From positions 62,001 through 126,000 of the forward strand of contig CAYQJX010000004.1 of NCBI GenBank assembly GCA_964417965.1: 64,000 nucleotides of DNA, read 5' to 3'. Of this stretch, positions 49,411-58,303 are shown one piece after another. Positions within the stretch are counted from its first letter, which is position 1; every line of letters starts with the position of its first letter. The position numbers were made by a program, and so were the translations under genes. A model generated the notes under the pieces. It was not told the origin of the DNA, did no database searches, and saw only the letters and a program-made list of their open reading frames with translations. This DNA is from UBA9959 sp964417965. GTDB taxonomy: Bacteria > Elusimicrobiota > Elusimicrobia > Elusimicrobiales > UBA9959.

Positions 49411-50411
49411 TGCAGACCCTGACCCCCAAAGCGCTGGCCGACGAATGGGCCAAAAATAAAACCCGCACGGTCTACTACCTGGCGGGCGAAGAGGTCGCGG
49501 CCAAGGAAGCCGCGCTGAAGCGGCTCGAGGGGATCTTCAAACCGGAATCTTTTAATTTTTCCGTGCGCGACGCCGAGACCGGCGACATGGACCAGGCGCT
49601 CGACGAAGCGCGCACCGCGCCCATGCTGGCCGAGGTGCGCTTCGTGGCGCTCAAGCACGTGGAGAAGCTCAAGAAGGAGCCGCTGAAGGCCCTGCTGGCC
49701 TACCTGGCCGACCCCTGCCCCAGCGCCTGCCTGCTCCTGCTGGCGGACTGGCCCCGCGAGAAGCAGGACCCCCTGCCCGGCGCCTTGGGCGCCGACGCCG
49801 CCCTGGTGGACTTCGCCCCGATGTCGGACCGGCAGGCCATAGAGCACCTCAACACGGTGCTGCTGGGCAAAGGGGTAAAGACCGACGGCCAGGCCCTGGA
49901 GCTCCTGGTGGAACTGCTGGGCACCGACTCCGTGACGCTCGACGGCGAAGCGGAAAAGATCATCCTCTTCATGCACGGTTCCAGCCGGGTGTTCGGCCCC
50001 GACGACGCGCTGGCGCTGGCCGGCTTCGCCAGGACCGGCAACCCCTTCGAACTCTCCAACGCCGTCTGCGCCAGGCAGCCGGCGCAGGCCGCGCAGGCCG
50101 CCGCGCGGATGCTGGCCTCCGGCGCGGAACCGCTGGCCCTGCTGTCGCAGGCCTCGAGGGCGGTAGAAAGATTATTAAAGGTAAAGCGCCTGTCGGCGGC
50201 CGGGGAAGGCCCCGGAGCCTGCTACCAGGCCGGGCTGTCCCCCGGCCAGTACCACGCCCTCCTGAAGGACGCCTCTTCCTATACCGAGGAGAAACTGCTC
50301 AGGAGCCTGCGGCGCTGCCTGGAGGCCGAGGAGCTGCTCAAATCCTCCTCCAAGCGCGACCCCGGCCTGGTAGTGCGGCAGCTGATCTACGAGATCACGG
50401 GAACAAAATAG
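49410..50411 (+). CDS. holA: DNA polymerase III delta subunit
   Basis: A 333-residue clamp-loader subunit. It starts MQTLTPKALADEWAKNKTRTVYYLAGEE (in adjoining parts), with the helix-rich HolA fold and a C-terminal collar domain including LLKVKRLSAAGEG and the EEKLLRSLRRCLEAEELLKSS region. As usual for delta, the P-loop is not conserved. The ATG overlaps the lptE stop by one base (TGATG). Confidence 0.9.
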   Translation: MQTLTPKALADEWAKNKTRTVYYLAGEEVAAKEAALKRLEGIFKPESFNFSVRDAETGDMDQALDEARTAPMLAEVRFVALKHVEKLKKEPLKALLAYLADPCPSACLLLLADWPREKQDPLPGALGADAALVDFAPMSDRQAIEHLNTVLLGKGVKTDGQALELLVELLGTDSVTLDGEAEKIILFMHGSSRVFGPDDALALAGFARTGNPFELSNAVCARQPAQAAQAAARMLASGAEPLALLSQASRAVERLLKVKRLSAAGEGPGACYQAGLSPGQYHALLKDASSYTEEKLLRSLRRCLEAEELLKSSSKRDPGLVVRQLIYEITGTK

Positions 50412-50415
50412 CGAA

Positions 50416-50438
50416 ACCCCGGCTTACAGCTCCGGGGT
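50416..50438 (-). terminator. Terminator hairpin between holA and rpsT
   Basis: ACCCCGG pairs with CCGGGGT around a nine-base loop. Read on the minus strand it is followed by TTCGCTATTTT, a broken U tract, so it best serves rpsT; on the plus strand the following sequence is not T-rich. Confidence 0.65.
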
Positions 50439-50461
50439 CCGCTCTTTCAATTAAATGAAAG

Positions 50462-50758
50462 TTATTTTACGGAAGGGTTCTGCGCGATCGACTTGATGCG
50501 CGCGGACAGGCGGGACTTCTTGCGAGCCGCGTTCTTCCAGTGAATAGTACCGGACTTAGCGGCTTTGTCGAGCAGCGCGTAAGCTTTCGGCAGCATCTTC
50601 TGAGCGTTTTCCATGTCCTTCTTGGCGACGAGCGCGCCGAATTCTTTGGAAGCGTCGTGAATACGGGTTTTTACGCCCCTGTTCTTAGAGGCCAGTTTTT
50701 CTGATTTGCGCCAGGCTTTAATAGCGCTGGTATGCCTTCCGGTCTTGAGTTTTGCCAT
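50462..50758 (-). CDS. rpsT: 30S ribosomal protein S20
   Basis: A 98-residue basic, Ala/Lys-rich three-helix protein. It starts MAKLKTGRHTSAIKAWRKS, with the conserved core RIHDASKEFGALVAKKD, LPKAYALLDKAAKSGTIHWKNAARKKSRLSA in parts. Length and repetitive basic pattern match S20. An in-frame ATG at 50767 would add three residues; neither start has a clear Shine-Dalgarno. The gene is divergent from murJ with start codons practically touching. Confidence 0.93.
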   Translation of the reverse strand: MAKLKTGRHTSAIKAWRKSEKLASKNRGVKTRIHDASKEFGALVAKKDMENAQKMLPKAYALLDKAAKSGTIHWKNAARKKSRLSARIKSIAQNPSVK

Positions 50759-50759
50759 A

Positions 50760-52352
50760 ATGGACATAGTTTATCATTCTGCGGCAGAAAAAGCAAATTC
50801 CCCCTCGGCGGCGGGCGGCGGCAGGGCCTTTACCCGCGGCATGGCGGGCATGGCCGGGGCCGGGTTGATAACCAAGGCGCTGGGCTACCTGCGGGACGCC
50901 ATGCTGGTGGCTTTTTTCGGCGGCGGGGCCCTGGCCGACGCCTATTACGCGGCCTTCCGCCTGGTAAACGTTTTCAGGCGCACCGTAGGGGAAGGGGCGC
51001 TCAACGCGGTCTTCATCCCGATGTTCGAGCGGGAGAAGGCCAAGCCGGAGCCGGCGGCGCGGCGTTTTTTTGCCTCGGCCTGGACCGTGATCTTCTGCCT
51101 TTCGGCGCTGGCGGCCGCGGCCGGTATACTCTTCAGGCGGGAGCTGGTGACGCTGGCCGCCTGGGGGTTCCGCTCCGACCCGGGCCAGCTGGAACTGACG
51201 GCCCTGCTTACGGCCGTGCTGATGCCCCACCTGCTCTTCGTGAACGTCTCGGCGTTCTTCACGGCCGCGCTCAATTCCGCCCGGCGCTTCTTCATGCCGG
51301 CCCTGGCCCCTGCGGCCTTCTCCCTGTCCGTCATCGCCCTGCTGCTGGCTTTCTATTACGGCGTCTTCACGGCGCTGGACCCACGGGGCAAGATAATACT
51401 GCTGGCGGCCGTGGCCTCGGCCTCCGGGCTGCTGCAGCTCCTTGCGCTGCTGCCGTTCCTTAAGAAGGAAGGCTACGCGCTCTCTTTCTCCAACCCGTTC
51501 AGGGACCTCTCCGCCGCCCCGGCGCTGCTGGTCGCGGTCCCCGCCGCCCTTACCCTGGCGCAGGACCAGGTCTCGATGCTGATCAACACCCTTTTCGCCA
51601 GCTTCCTCCCCCCCGGCTCCATAACCGCCATCTACAACTCGGCCCGCCTGGTGCAGTTCCCCGTCTCTCTGTTCGCGGCGACGGCGGCCGCCGTTTCCCT
51701 GCCGGAGCTGGCGGCCAGGAGCGCGGCCGGCGACCGCGAAGGCTTCAGGGCGCAGCTCAAGCCGGCCCTGGCCTCCTCGTGGCTCATCATGCTGCCGGCC
51801 GCAGCCGGCATAGCCGTCATGGCGCTGCCGGTCTGCCGGGCCCTGTTCGAACACGGGCTGTTCTCGCCGGAGCAGAGCCGGCTCACCGCTTCTGCCCTGT
51901 TCTGGCTGGCTCTCGGCCTGCCGGCCTACGGCTTCAACAAGGTGGCGGCCTCCTCGCTTTACGCGTTAGGCCGCCAGGGCGAACCGCTGGCCATAATCAC
52001 CGCCCAGCTGGCGCTCAACGCCGCCTTGTGCCTGCCGCTGATGGGCCGGCTGGGGGCCGGCGGCCTGATGCTCGCCACGTCCATCAGTTCCTGGGCCGCC
52101 GCGGCCGCTTTCGCGCTGGCCCTGCGCGCGCGCTCCGGCGCCAATCCGCTGGCCGGCCTCCCCGTGTTCCGCCCGGCGCTGGCCGCCCTGGCGGCCGCGC
52201 TGACCGCCCTGCTGCTCCGGGAGACCCTGGCCGGGGCCGGGCCGACAGCGGTGACCGCGGCGGGCGTGCCGGCGGCCGTGATCGTTTATTTTATCGCGCT
52301 GAGGCTGCTGCGGGTGGAAGAGCGGGCCGTCATAACGGGAGGGAGGTTCTGA
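50760..52352 (+). CDS. murJ: Lipid II flippase MurJ
   Basis: A 530-residue polytopic MATE-like (MOP superfamily) protein with about 14 membrane helices that flips lipid II. The N-terminal segment AGLITKALGYLRDAMLVAFFG, AYYAAFRLVNVFRRTVGEGALN (in parts) and LPELAARSAAGD are typical MurJ features. The start is uncertain: the ATG at 50760 gives 27 extra residues before the first helix, while the ATG at 50841 fits the family start better and leaves room for divergent promoters. The frame is open upstream but overlaps rpsT. Confidence 0.9.
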   Translation: MDIVYHSAAEKANSPSAAGGGRAFTRGMAGMAGAGLITKALGYLRDAMLVAFFGGGALADAYYAAFRLVNVFRRTVGEGALNAVFIPMFEREKAKPEPAARRFFASAWTVIFCLSALAAAAGILFRRELVTLAAWGFRSDPGQLELTALLTAVLMPHLLFVNVSAFFTAALNSARRFFMPALAPAAFSLSVIALLLAFYYGVFTALDPRGKIILLAAVASASGLLQLLALLPFLKKEGYALSFSNPFRDLSAAPALLVAVPAALTLAQDQVSMLINTLFASFLPPGSITAIYNSARLVQFPVSLFAATAAAVSLPELAARSAAGDREGFRAQLKPALASSWLIMLPAAAGIAVMALPVCRALFEHGLFSPEQSRLTASALFWLALGLPAYGFNKVAASSLYALGRQGEPLAIITAQLALNAALCLPLMGRLGAGGLMLATSISSWAAAAAFALALRARSGANPLAGLPVFRPALAALAAALTALLLRETLAGAGPTAVTAAGVPAAVIVYFIALRLLRVEERAVITGGRF

Positions 52353-53656
52353 TGGACCTTTCGCATCTCCCCGACGGCCCCGGCGTCTACCTGATGCGCG
52401 ACGCCGCGGGGGCGGTGCTCTACGTCGGCAAGGCCAAGAGCCTGCGCGCGCGGGTAGGCCAGTATTTCCAGAAGAACCCCGCCGACACACGCGGCAAGAT
52501 CCCCAACCTGGTGGCGCTGATACGGCGCATAGATTACATCGCCTCGGCCAGCGAGCGGGAGGCCCTGCTGACCGAACGCCAGCTCATACAGAAACTGCAG
52601 CCCTTCTTCAACGCCATGTGGAAGGACTCCAAGTCCTACCCGTACCTGGAGATAACCCGGGAGGATTTCCCGCGCCTCCTCTTCACCCGGCGCAAGACGC
52701 GCGACGGCGGGCTTTATTTCGGCCCCTACCCCAAGGTGGAACCTCTCAAGAAACTTATCGCCCACCTGTGGCGGATAAAATTCGTGAACCTGCGGCGCTG
52801 CCGCTGGGACTTTTCCCTGGAGAAACCGCTGGACGAAAAGAAGATAAAGGCCTGCCTCTACTTCCACACAGGGCAGTGCACCGCGCCCTGCGCCGGAAAG
52901 ATCTCCCGCTCCGCCTACGGGGCGCTGGCCGCGCGCGTGGCCGATTTCCTTAAAGGCGATTTCAGTAAACTTCGCCGGTCCTTCGAAAAAAAGATGGGGG
53001 ATGCGGCGGCCGGCCTGGCCTACGAGCAGGCCGGGATGTACCGGGATTTTCTCAACGCCTTCGACCACATGGCGGAACGGGTGCTGGTGGGCAAACTGGA
53101 GCCGGACTTCATGGAGCGGGCCGTGGGCCGCACCGGCGCGGTGACGGCGCTGAAGGAAGCGCTGGGCCTGGCGCGGCCGCCGGCGCATATAGAGTGTTTC
53201 GACACCTCCAGCCTCTTCGGCCGGCAGGCGGTAGGCTCCTCGGTCTGCTTTGTTAACGGCGAAAAAAACACTCCGCATTACCGGCGCTACAGGATCAAGT
53301 TCGAGAACAAGCCCGGCGGCTCGGACGATTTCGCGATGATAGAGGAAATAGTGGGGCGGCGCCTGGCGCAGCTAAAGAAGGCCGGGGAAAGTTTCCCCGA
53401 CCTGCTGGTGATAGACGGCGGACCAGGCCAGCTGGCGGCCGCGATGAAGGCCCTGGCGGCGGCTAAAGTAAAGCTGCCGCTGATAAGCCTGGCCAAGCGG
53501 CTCGAGGAGATCTACTCCCCGCTGCGCTCCCGGCCGCTGCTGCTGGACCGCGCGCACCCGGGCCTGCGCCTCCTCCAGGCCCTGCGCGACGAAGCCCACC
53601 GCTTCGGCATCACGTACCACCGGAAGCTGCGCGGCAAATCGGAACTAGAAGGCTGA
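52352..53656 (+). CDS. uvrC: Compact UvrC excinuclease subunit lacking the C-terminal HhH domain
   Basis: A 434-residue protein. The GIY-YIG nuclease (about 8-90) begins DGPGVYLMRDAAGAVLYVGKAKS in two parts. A 4Fe-4S site follows (Cys150, 168, 176, 180; CLYFHTGQCTAPC), then a UVR motif (about 205-237) and the RNase H-like nuclease with Asp284 (ECFDTSSLFG), Asp355 (VIDGGPGQL) and His416 (RDEAHRF). UvrC is usually about 600 residues. Here the region between UVR and nuclease is short and the protein stops at RKLRGKSELEG, so the helix-hairpin-helix pair is absent. All recognised catalytic residues remain. ATG overlaps the murJ stop by one base. Confidence 0.9.
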   Translation: MDLSHLPDGPGVYLMRDAAGAVLYVGKAKSLRARVGQYFQKNPADTRGKIPNLVALIRRIDYIASASEREALLTERQLIQKLQPFFNAMWKDSKSYPYLEITREDFPRLLFTRRKTRDGGLYFGPYPKVEPLKKLIAHLWRIKFVNLRRCRWDFSLEKPLDEKKIKACLYFHTGQCTAPCAGKISRSAYGALAARVADFLKGDFSKLRRSFEKKMGDAAAGLAYEQAGMYRDFLNAFDHMAERVLVGKLEPDFMERAVGRTGAVTALKEALGLARPPAHIECFDTSSLFGRQAVGSSVCFVNGEKNTPHYRRYRIKFENKPGGSDDFAMIEEIVGRRLAQLKKAGESFPDLLVIDGGPGQLAAAMKALAAAKVKLPLISLAKRLEEIYSPLRSRPLLLDRAHPGLRLLQALRDEAHRFGITYHRKLRGKSELEG

Positions 53657-53657
53657 T

Positions 53658-53954
53658 ATGACCAAACAAGAAGTCCTGGCCGGGATGAAGAAATATACGC
53701 CGTTTCAGCGGGCGGTGTGGCGGGCCTGCATGAGCATTCCGGAGGGGCAGACGCGCAGCTACAAGTGGATAGCCGGGCGGATAGGCAAGCCCGGCGCGGC
53801 GCGCGCCGTGGGCTCGGCTCTCGGCAAGAACCCTTTCGCGCCCGTGGTGCCCTGCCACAGGGTGATAAAGGCCGACGGCACCCTGGGCGGCTTCTCCGCC
53901 CCCGGCGGCCTCAAGGCCAAGCTGGCCCTGCTAAAAAAGGAAAAAGCCCTGTAA
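53658..53954 (+). CDS. ogt: O6-alkylguanine-DNA alkyltransferase (Ogt/Ada C-terminal domain only)
   Basis: A 98-residue DNA repair protein comprising only the catalytic domain. The alkyl-accepting Cys66 is in PCHRVI, with PFQRAVWRACMSIPEGQTRSY (in parts) and AARAVGSALGKNPF forming the DNA-binding region. Because the PCHRV cysteine is intact it should be a true alkyltransferase rather than an alkyltransferase-like protein. It begins one base after uvrC, grouping two DNA-repair functions, and is followed by a strong terminator. Confidence 0.92.
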   Translation: MTKQEVLAGMKKYTPFQRAVWRACMSIPEGQTRSYKWIAGRIGKPGAARAVGSALGKNPFAPVVPCHRVIKADGTLGGFSAPGGLKAKLALLKKEKAL

Positions 53955-53972
53955 GCCCCGCAGTCGCCAAAG

Positions 53973-54009
53973 GAAAAAGCCCGGGAAGTCCCGGGCTTTT
54001 TCTTTTTTA
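53973..54009. terminator. Strong intrinsic terminator between ogt and pilC
   Basis: GAAAAAGCCCGGG and CCCGGGCTTTTTC form a 13-bp perfect stem with an AAGT loop, flanked by an A tract and a long T tract. It separates two convergent units and can act in both directions. Confidence 0.92.
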
Positions 54010-54019
54010 AAGAACGGTT

Positions 54020-55210
54020 TTAGCCGACCATTTCGCCCATGCTGAACATGGGCATGAACATGGCGATGACGATGGTGCCGATGACGACGCCCAGCACGAT
54101 CATGATGAGCGGCTCGATCATGGAGGTAAGGCCCTTCACGGCGGTGTCGACTTCCGTGTCGTAGAAGTCGGCGATCTTGTTCAACATGTTGTCGAGGCCG
54201 CCGGTCTCCTCGCCCACGCTGATCATCTGGATGACCATGGGCGGGAAGATGTTGGCTTTCTTGAGCGGATCCGAGATGCGGCCGCCTTCCTTGATGGAAT
54301 CGCGGCTGCTGGCTATGGCCCTCTCTATGACCTTGTTGCCGGCGGTCTTGGCCACGGTCTCAAGCCCCTGCAGGATCGGCACGCCGGACTTTATCAGGGT
54401 GCCGAGGGTGCGGGAGAAGCGGGCGATAGCCACTTTCTTGAGCAGGATGCCGACGATAGGGAGCTTGAGGGCGATCGCGTCCACCTTCTCCTGGCCCTTC
54501 TCCGTCTTCATCCATTTCTTGAGCAGCCAGCCGGCTACGCCGATAGGCGGAATGATGTAGAGCAGATTCTGACGCAGGAAATCCGAAAGGAAGATGATCA
54601 TCCGGGTCAGGATAGGCAGTTCGGCGCCGAAGCCGCCGAAGATGTCCTTGAAGATCGGGATGACGAACACGATGAGGAAGATGGTGATGAAGCCGGCGGC
54701 GCTGAACACCACGGTCGGGTACATCAGGGCGCTCTGCACCTTGCCCTTCAGGGCTTCGGAGGATTCGAGGAAACCGGACAGGCGCTCGAGGATGGTGTCG
54801 AGGATACCGCCTACCTCGCCGGCCCGTACCATGGCCACGTAAAGCTCGGTGAAGACGGCCGGGTGCTTCTTCATGGCGTCGGCTATGGAAAGACCGGCCT
54901 CGATATCGGTACGGATGGCGCCGATCACGGCCTGGAAGGCGGGGCTCTCGGCCTGCTCTCCCAGTATAGTGAGGCCCTGCACGATGGGCACGCCCGCGTT
55001 GACCAGGGTGGAAAGCTGGCGGGAGAAAATTACTATGTCCTTGCTGGAGACCTTGCCCTTGACCTTCTTTTTGGCCCCGCCCTGCTTTATCTCCACGACG
55101 GCCAGCCGCTGCTCGCGCAGCCGGGCCATGGCGGCCCGCTGGTCCGCGGCCTCGATCACCCCTTCGGTGACCTTGCCGCCGGCTTCTTTGGCTTTATAGG
55201 CGAATTGCAT
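54020..55210 (-). CDS. pilC: Type IV pilus inner-membrane platform protein PilC
   Basis: A 396-residue GspF/PilC-family protein. It has two T2SSF domains: one starting FSRQLSTLVNAGVPIVQGL, the second FSRTLGTLIKSGVPILQGLETV. Membrane helices include VVFSAAGFITIFLIVFVIPIF and the C-terminal LIMIVLGVVIGTIVIAMFMPMF in parts. It links the PilB/PilT motors to the pilus base. It is the last gene of the pilB-pilT-pilC set, 31 bases after pilT. No pilin, prepilin peptidase or PilM-Q genes are in the window. Confidence 0.95.
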   Translation of the reverse strand: MQFAYKAKEAGGKVTEGVIEAADQRAAMARLREQRLAVVEIKQGGAKKKVKGKVSSKDIVIFSRQLSTLVNAGVPIVQGLTILGEQAESPAFQAVIGAIRTDIEAGLSIADAMKKHPAVFTELYVAMVRAGEVGGILDTILERLSGFLESSEALKGKVQSALMYPTVVFSAAGFITIFLIVFVIPIFKDIFGGFGAELPILTRMIIFLSDFLRQNLLYIIPPIGVAGWLLKKWMKTEKGQEKVDAIALKLPIVGILLKKVAIARFSRTLGTLIKSGVPILQGLETVAKTAGNKVIERAIASSRDSIKEGGRISDPLKKANIFPPMVIQMISVGEETGGLDNMLNKIADFYDTEVDTAVKGLTSMIEPLIMIVLGVVIGTIVIAMFMPMFSMGEMVG

Positions 55211-55241
55211 GCTTTATCCGTTCCCCCCGCTAAACCCCGGC

Positions 55242-56318
<1,077 letters not shown>

Positions 56319-56412
56319 GTATATGCTCCTGTAAAGTCAAAAAACGCGCAGCGGGAATAAGAGCCGCCCGGCGGGCAGCGTCTTCCCCTCTTACGTCGCC
56401 AGTCTCACGAAA

Positions 56413-58182
56413 TCAGTCCACGTCCGAGCCTGTCACCCTTATGACTTCCTCTACGGTGGTCATGCCCGTAAAAAGCTTGCGAAGCGCCGATTCCCGCAGG
56501 GTGATCATGCCGTTCTTGCGGGCCGCCTCTTTTATCTTGGAAACATGGACCTTCTCAATGATAAGGCCCCTGATCACGTCGTTCACTTCAAGGATCTCAT
56601 GGATGCCCATGCGGCCCTTGTAGCCGGTCTTGGCGCACACTTCGCAGCCGCGGCCTCTGGATAAAATTATTTTACCATTTTTAATATTATTATCAAGGAT
56701 AGCTTTATTGACCCCCAGGCTGACCAGCAGCTCCGGCTTTACCTCGTAGGTTTCCTTGCAATTCTTGCAGATGCCGCGCACCAGGCGCTGCGCCACCACC
56801 ATCAGCAGGGTGGAGGAGGTCAGGAAGGGCTCCACCCCCATCATGCCGATGCGGGTGATGGCGCCGGGGGCGTCGTTGGTGTGCAGGGTGGAAAAGACCA
56901 GGTGGCCGGTCATGGCCGCGTTGATGGCGGTGGCCATGGTCTCGAAATCGCGGATCTCGCCCACCATGATGATGTCCGGGTCCTGCCGCAGGAAGGAGCG
57001 CAGGCCCGAGGCGAAGGTCAGCCCCACGTCCGCGTTAACCATCACCTGGTTTATGCCCTCCAGGTTGTATTCTATCGGGTCCTCTATGGTGACGATGTTC
57101 ACGTCAGGCGCGTTGAGGGTGGCCAGGGCGGAGTAAAGGGTGGTGGACTTGCCGGACCCGGTGGGGCCGGTGATCAGGTTGATGCCGTGCGGGGCCTTGA
57201 GGCACTTGGAGAAGATGGCCAGGTTCTCGGGCTCCATGCCCAAATCCTCCAGCCGCAGCTTGAGGCCGGAGGAGTCCAGGATACGCATGACCACCTTTTC
57301 CCCCGGGCCGCAGGGCAGGATGGAGACGCGCAGGTCTATCTCGTGGTCGTCGATCTTTAGCTTGGTGCGGCCGTCCTGGGGCAGGCGGCGCTCGGAGATG
57401 TCGAGCGTGGACATGATCTTGAGGCGGCTGACGATGGCGTTATGGAATTTTTTGGGCGGCGAAGGCTGGGCGTGCAGCACGCCGTCTATGCGGAAACGCA
57501 CCTTGGTTTCCTTGTAGCTGGGTTCGATATGGATATCCGAGGCGTGGGCCTTGATGGCCGAGGAGATGATGAGGTTCACCATCTGGACTATCGGCGCGGC
57601 TTCGCCTTGTTCGTCCATCGAAATGATGTCGTCGCCCCCGCCTTTGCGGTCGTCCTCCGTGATCAGCGACACCTCGGTGGTGCCGCCGTTGGTCTTGCGG
57701 AGGATCTCGTCCAGGGCCTCCTTCGAGGTCTTGGAGCCGTAATTTTTGTCTATCGCCGCGCTGATGTCCGATTCCGAACCGAAGACGGGCTTGATGTCGT
57801 AGCCGGTCATCATCTTCAGGTCGTCGAGGACCACGATATTGAGCGGGTCCTCCATGGCGACCTTCAGCTTGTTCCCCTCTTTCTCCACGGCGATCAGGCC
57901 GTAGCGGCGGGCGATGTTCTCGGGGATGATCTTGAGGATGTCCTCCTTGATCTCGCGCTCGCGGAGGTCCACGAACTCGATGCCGAACTGCTTGCTGAGG
58001 AATTCCAGGAGTTTGCGCTCGTCGATGTACTTCTTATGGATGAGCAGCTGGCCCAGCTTGCCGCCGCTGGAGCGCTGCATGGTGAGCACTTCGTCCAGCT
58101 GGACGGCCGTGATCAGGCCCGAGGAGACGAGCATCTCCCCGAGGCGCCTGGAAATATTTATCGATAAGCCTTTCTCAGCCAT
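56413..58182 (-). CDS. pilB: Type IV pilus assembly ATPase PilB
   Basis: A 589-residue GspE/PilB ATPase. The N-terminal T2SSE_N/MshEN-type region (about 10-150) has GLITAVQLDEVLTMQR and ISRRLGEML. The ATPase core has Walker A TGPTGSGKSTTLYSALATLN (in parts), Asp box TIEDPIEYNLEG, Walker B IIMVGEIRDFET and the zinc-binding CKNCxx...CEVCAKTGYKGR. It powers pilus extension. A 230-base region upstream to the GYF-like gene contains only weak promoter-like sequence. Confidence 0.96.
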   Translation of the reverse strand: MAEKGLSINISRRLGEMLVSSGLITAVQLDEVLTMQRSSGGKLGQLLIHKKYIDERKLLEFLSKQFGIEFVDLREREIKEDILKIIPENIARRYGLIAVEKEGNKLKVAMEDPLNIVVLDDLKMMTGYDIKPVFGSESDISAAIDKNYGSKTSKEALDEILRKTNGGTTEVSLITEDDRKGGGDDIISMDEQGEAAPIVQMVNLIISSAIKAHASDIHIEPSYKETKVRFRIDGVLHAQPSPPKKFHNAIVSRLKIMSTLDISERRLPQDGRTKLKIDDHEIDLRVSILPCGPGEKVVMRILDSSGLKLRLEDLGMEPENLAIFSKCLKAPHGINLITGPTGSGKSTTLYSALATLNAPDVNIVTIEDPIEYNLEGINQVMVNADVGLTFASGLRSFLRQDPDIIMVGEIRDFETMATAINAAMTGHLVFSTLHTNDAPGAITRIGMMGVEPFLTSSTLLMVVAQRLVRGICKNCKETYEVKPELLVSLGVNKAILDNNIKNGKIILSRGRGCEVCAKTGYKGRMGIHEILEVNDVIRGLIIEKVHVSKIKEAARKNGMITLRESALRKLFTGMTTVEEVIRVTGSDVD

Positions 58183-58303
58183 ACTTCAATGTGGTGCGCG
58201 ACGTTGCCTTACGTATTCGGCCGGCCGGGTCGTTACCTACATAATACAATATCCGCGGCCGGGCGTTTTAAGAGGGCGGGGCCGGTTTTTCCTGGCCTCC
58301 GCG

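Noticed and set aside
53657..53972. uvrC truncated by a frameshift with the HhH domain downstream
   Set aside because: The sequence immediately after uvrC encodes a complete alkyltransferase, and no HhH-like pattern is seen in any frame before the terminator.
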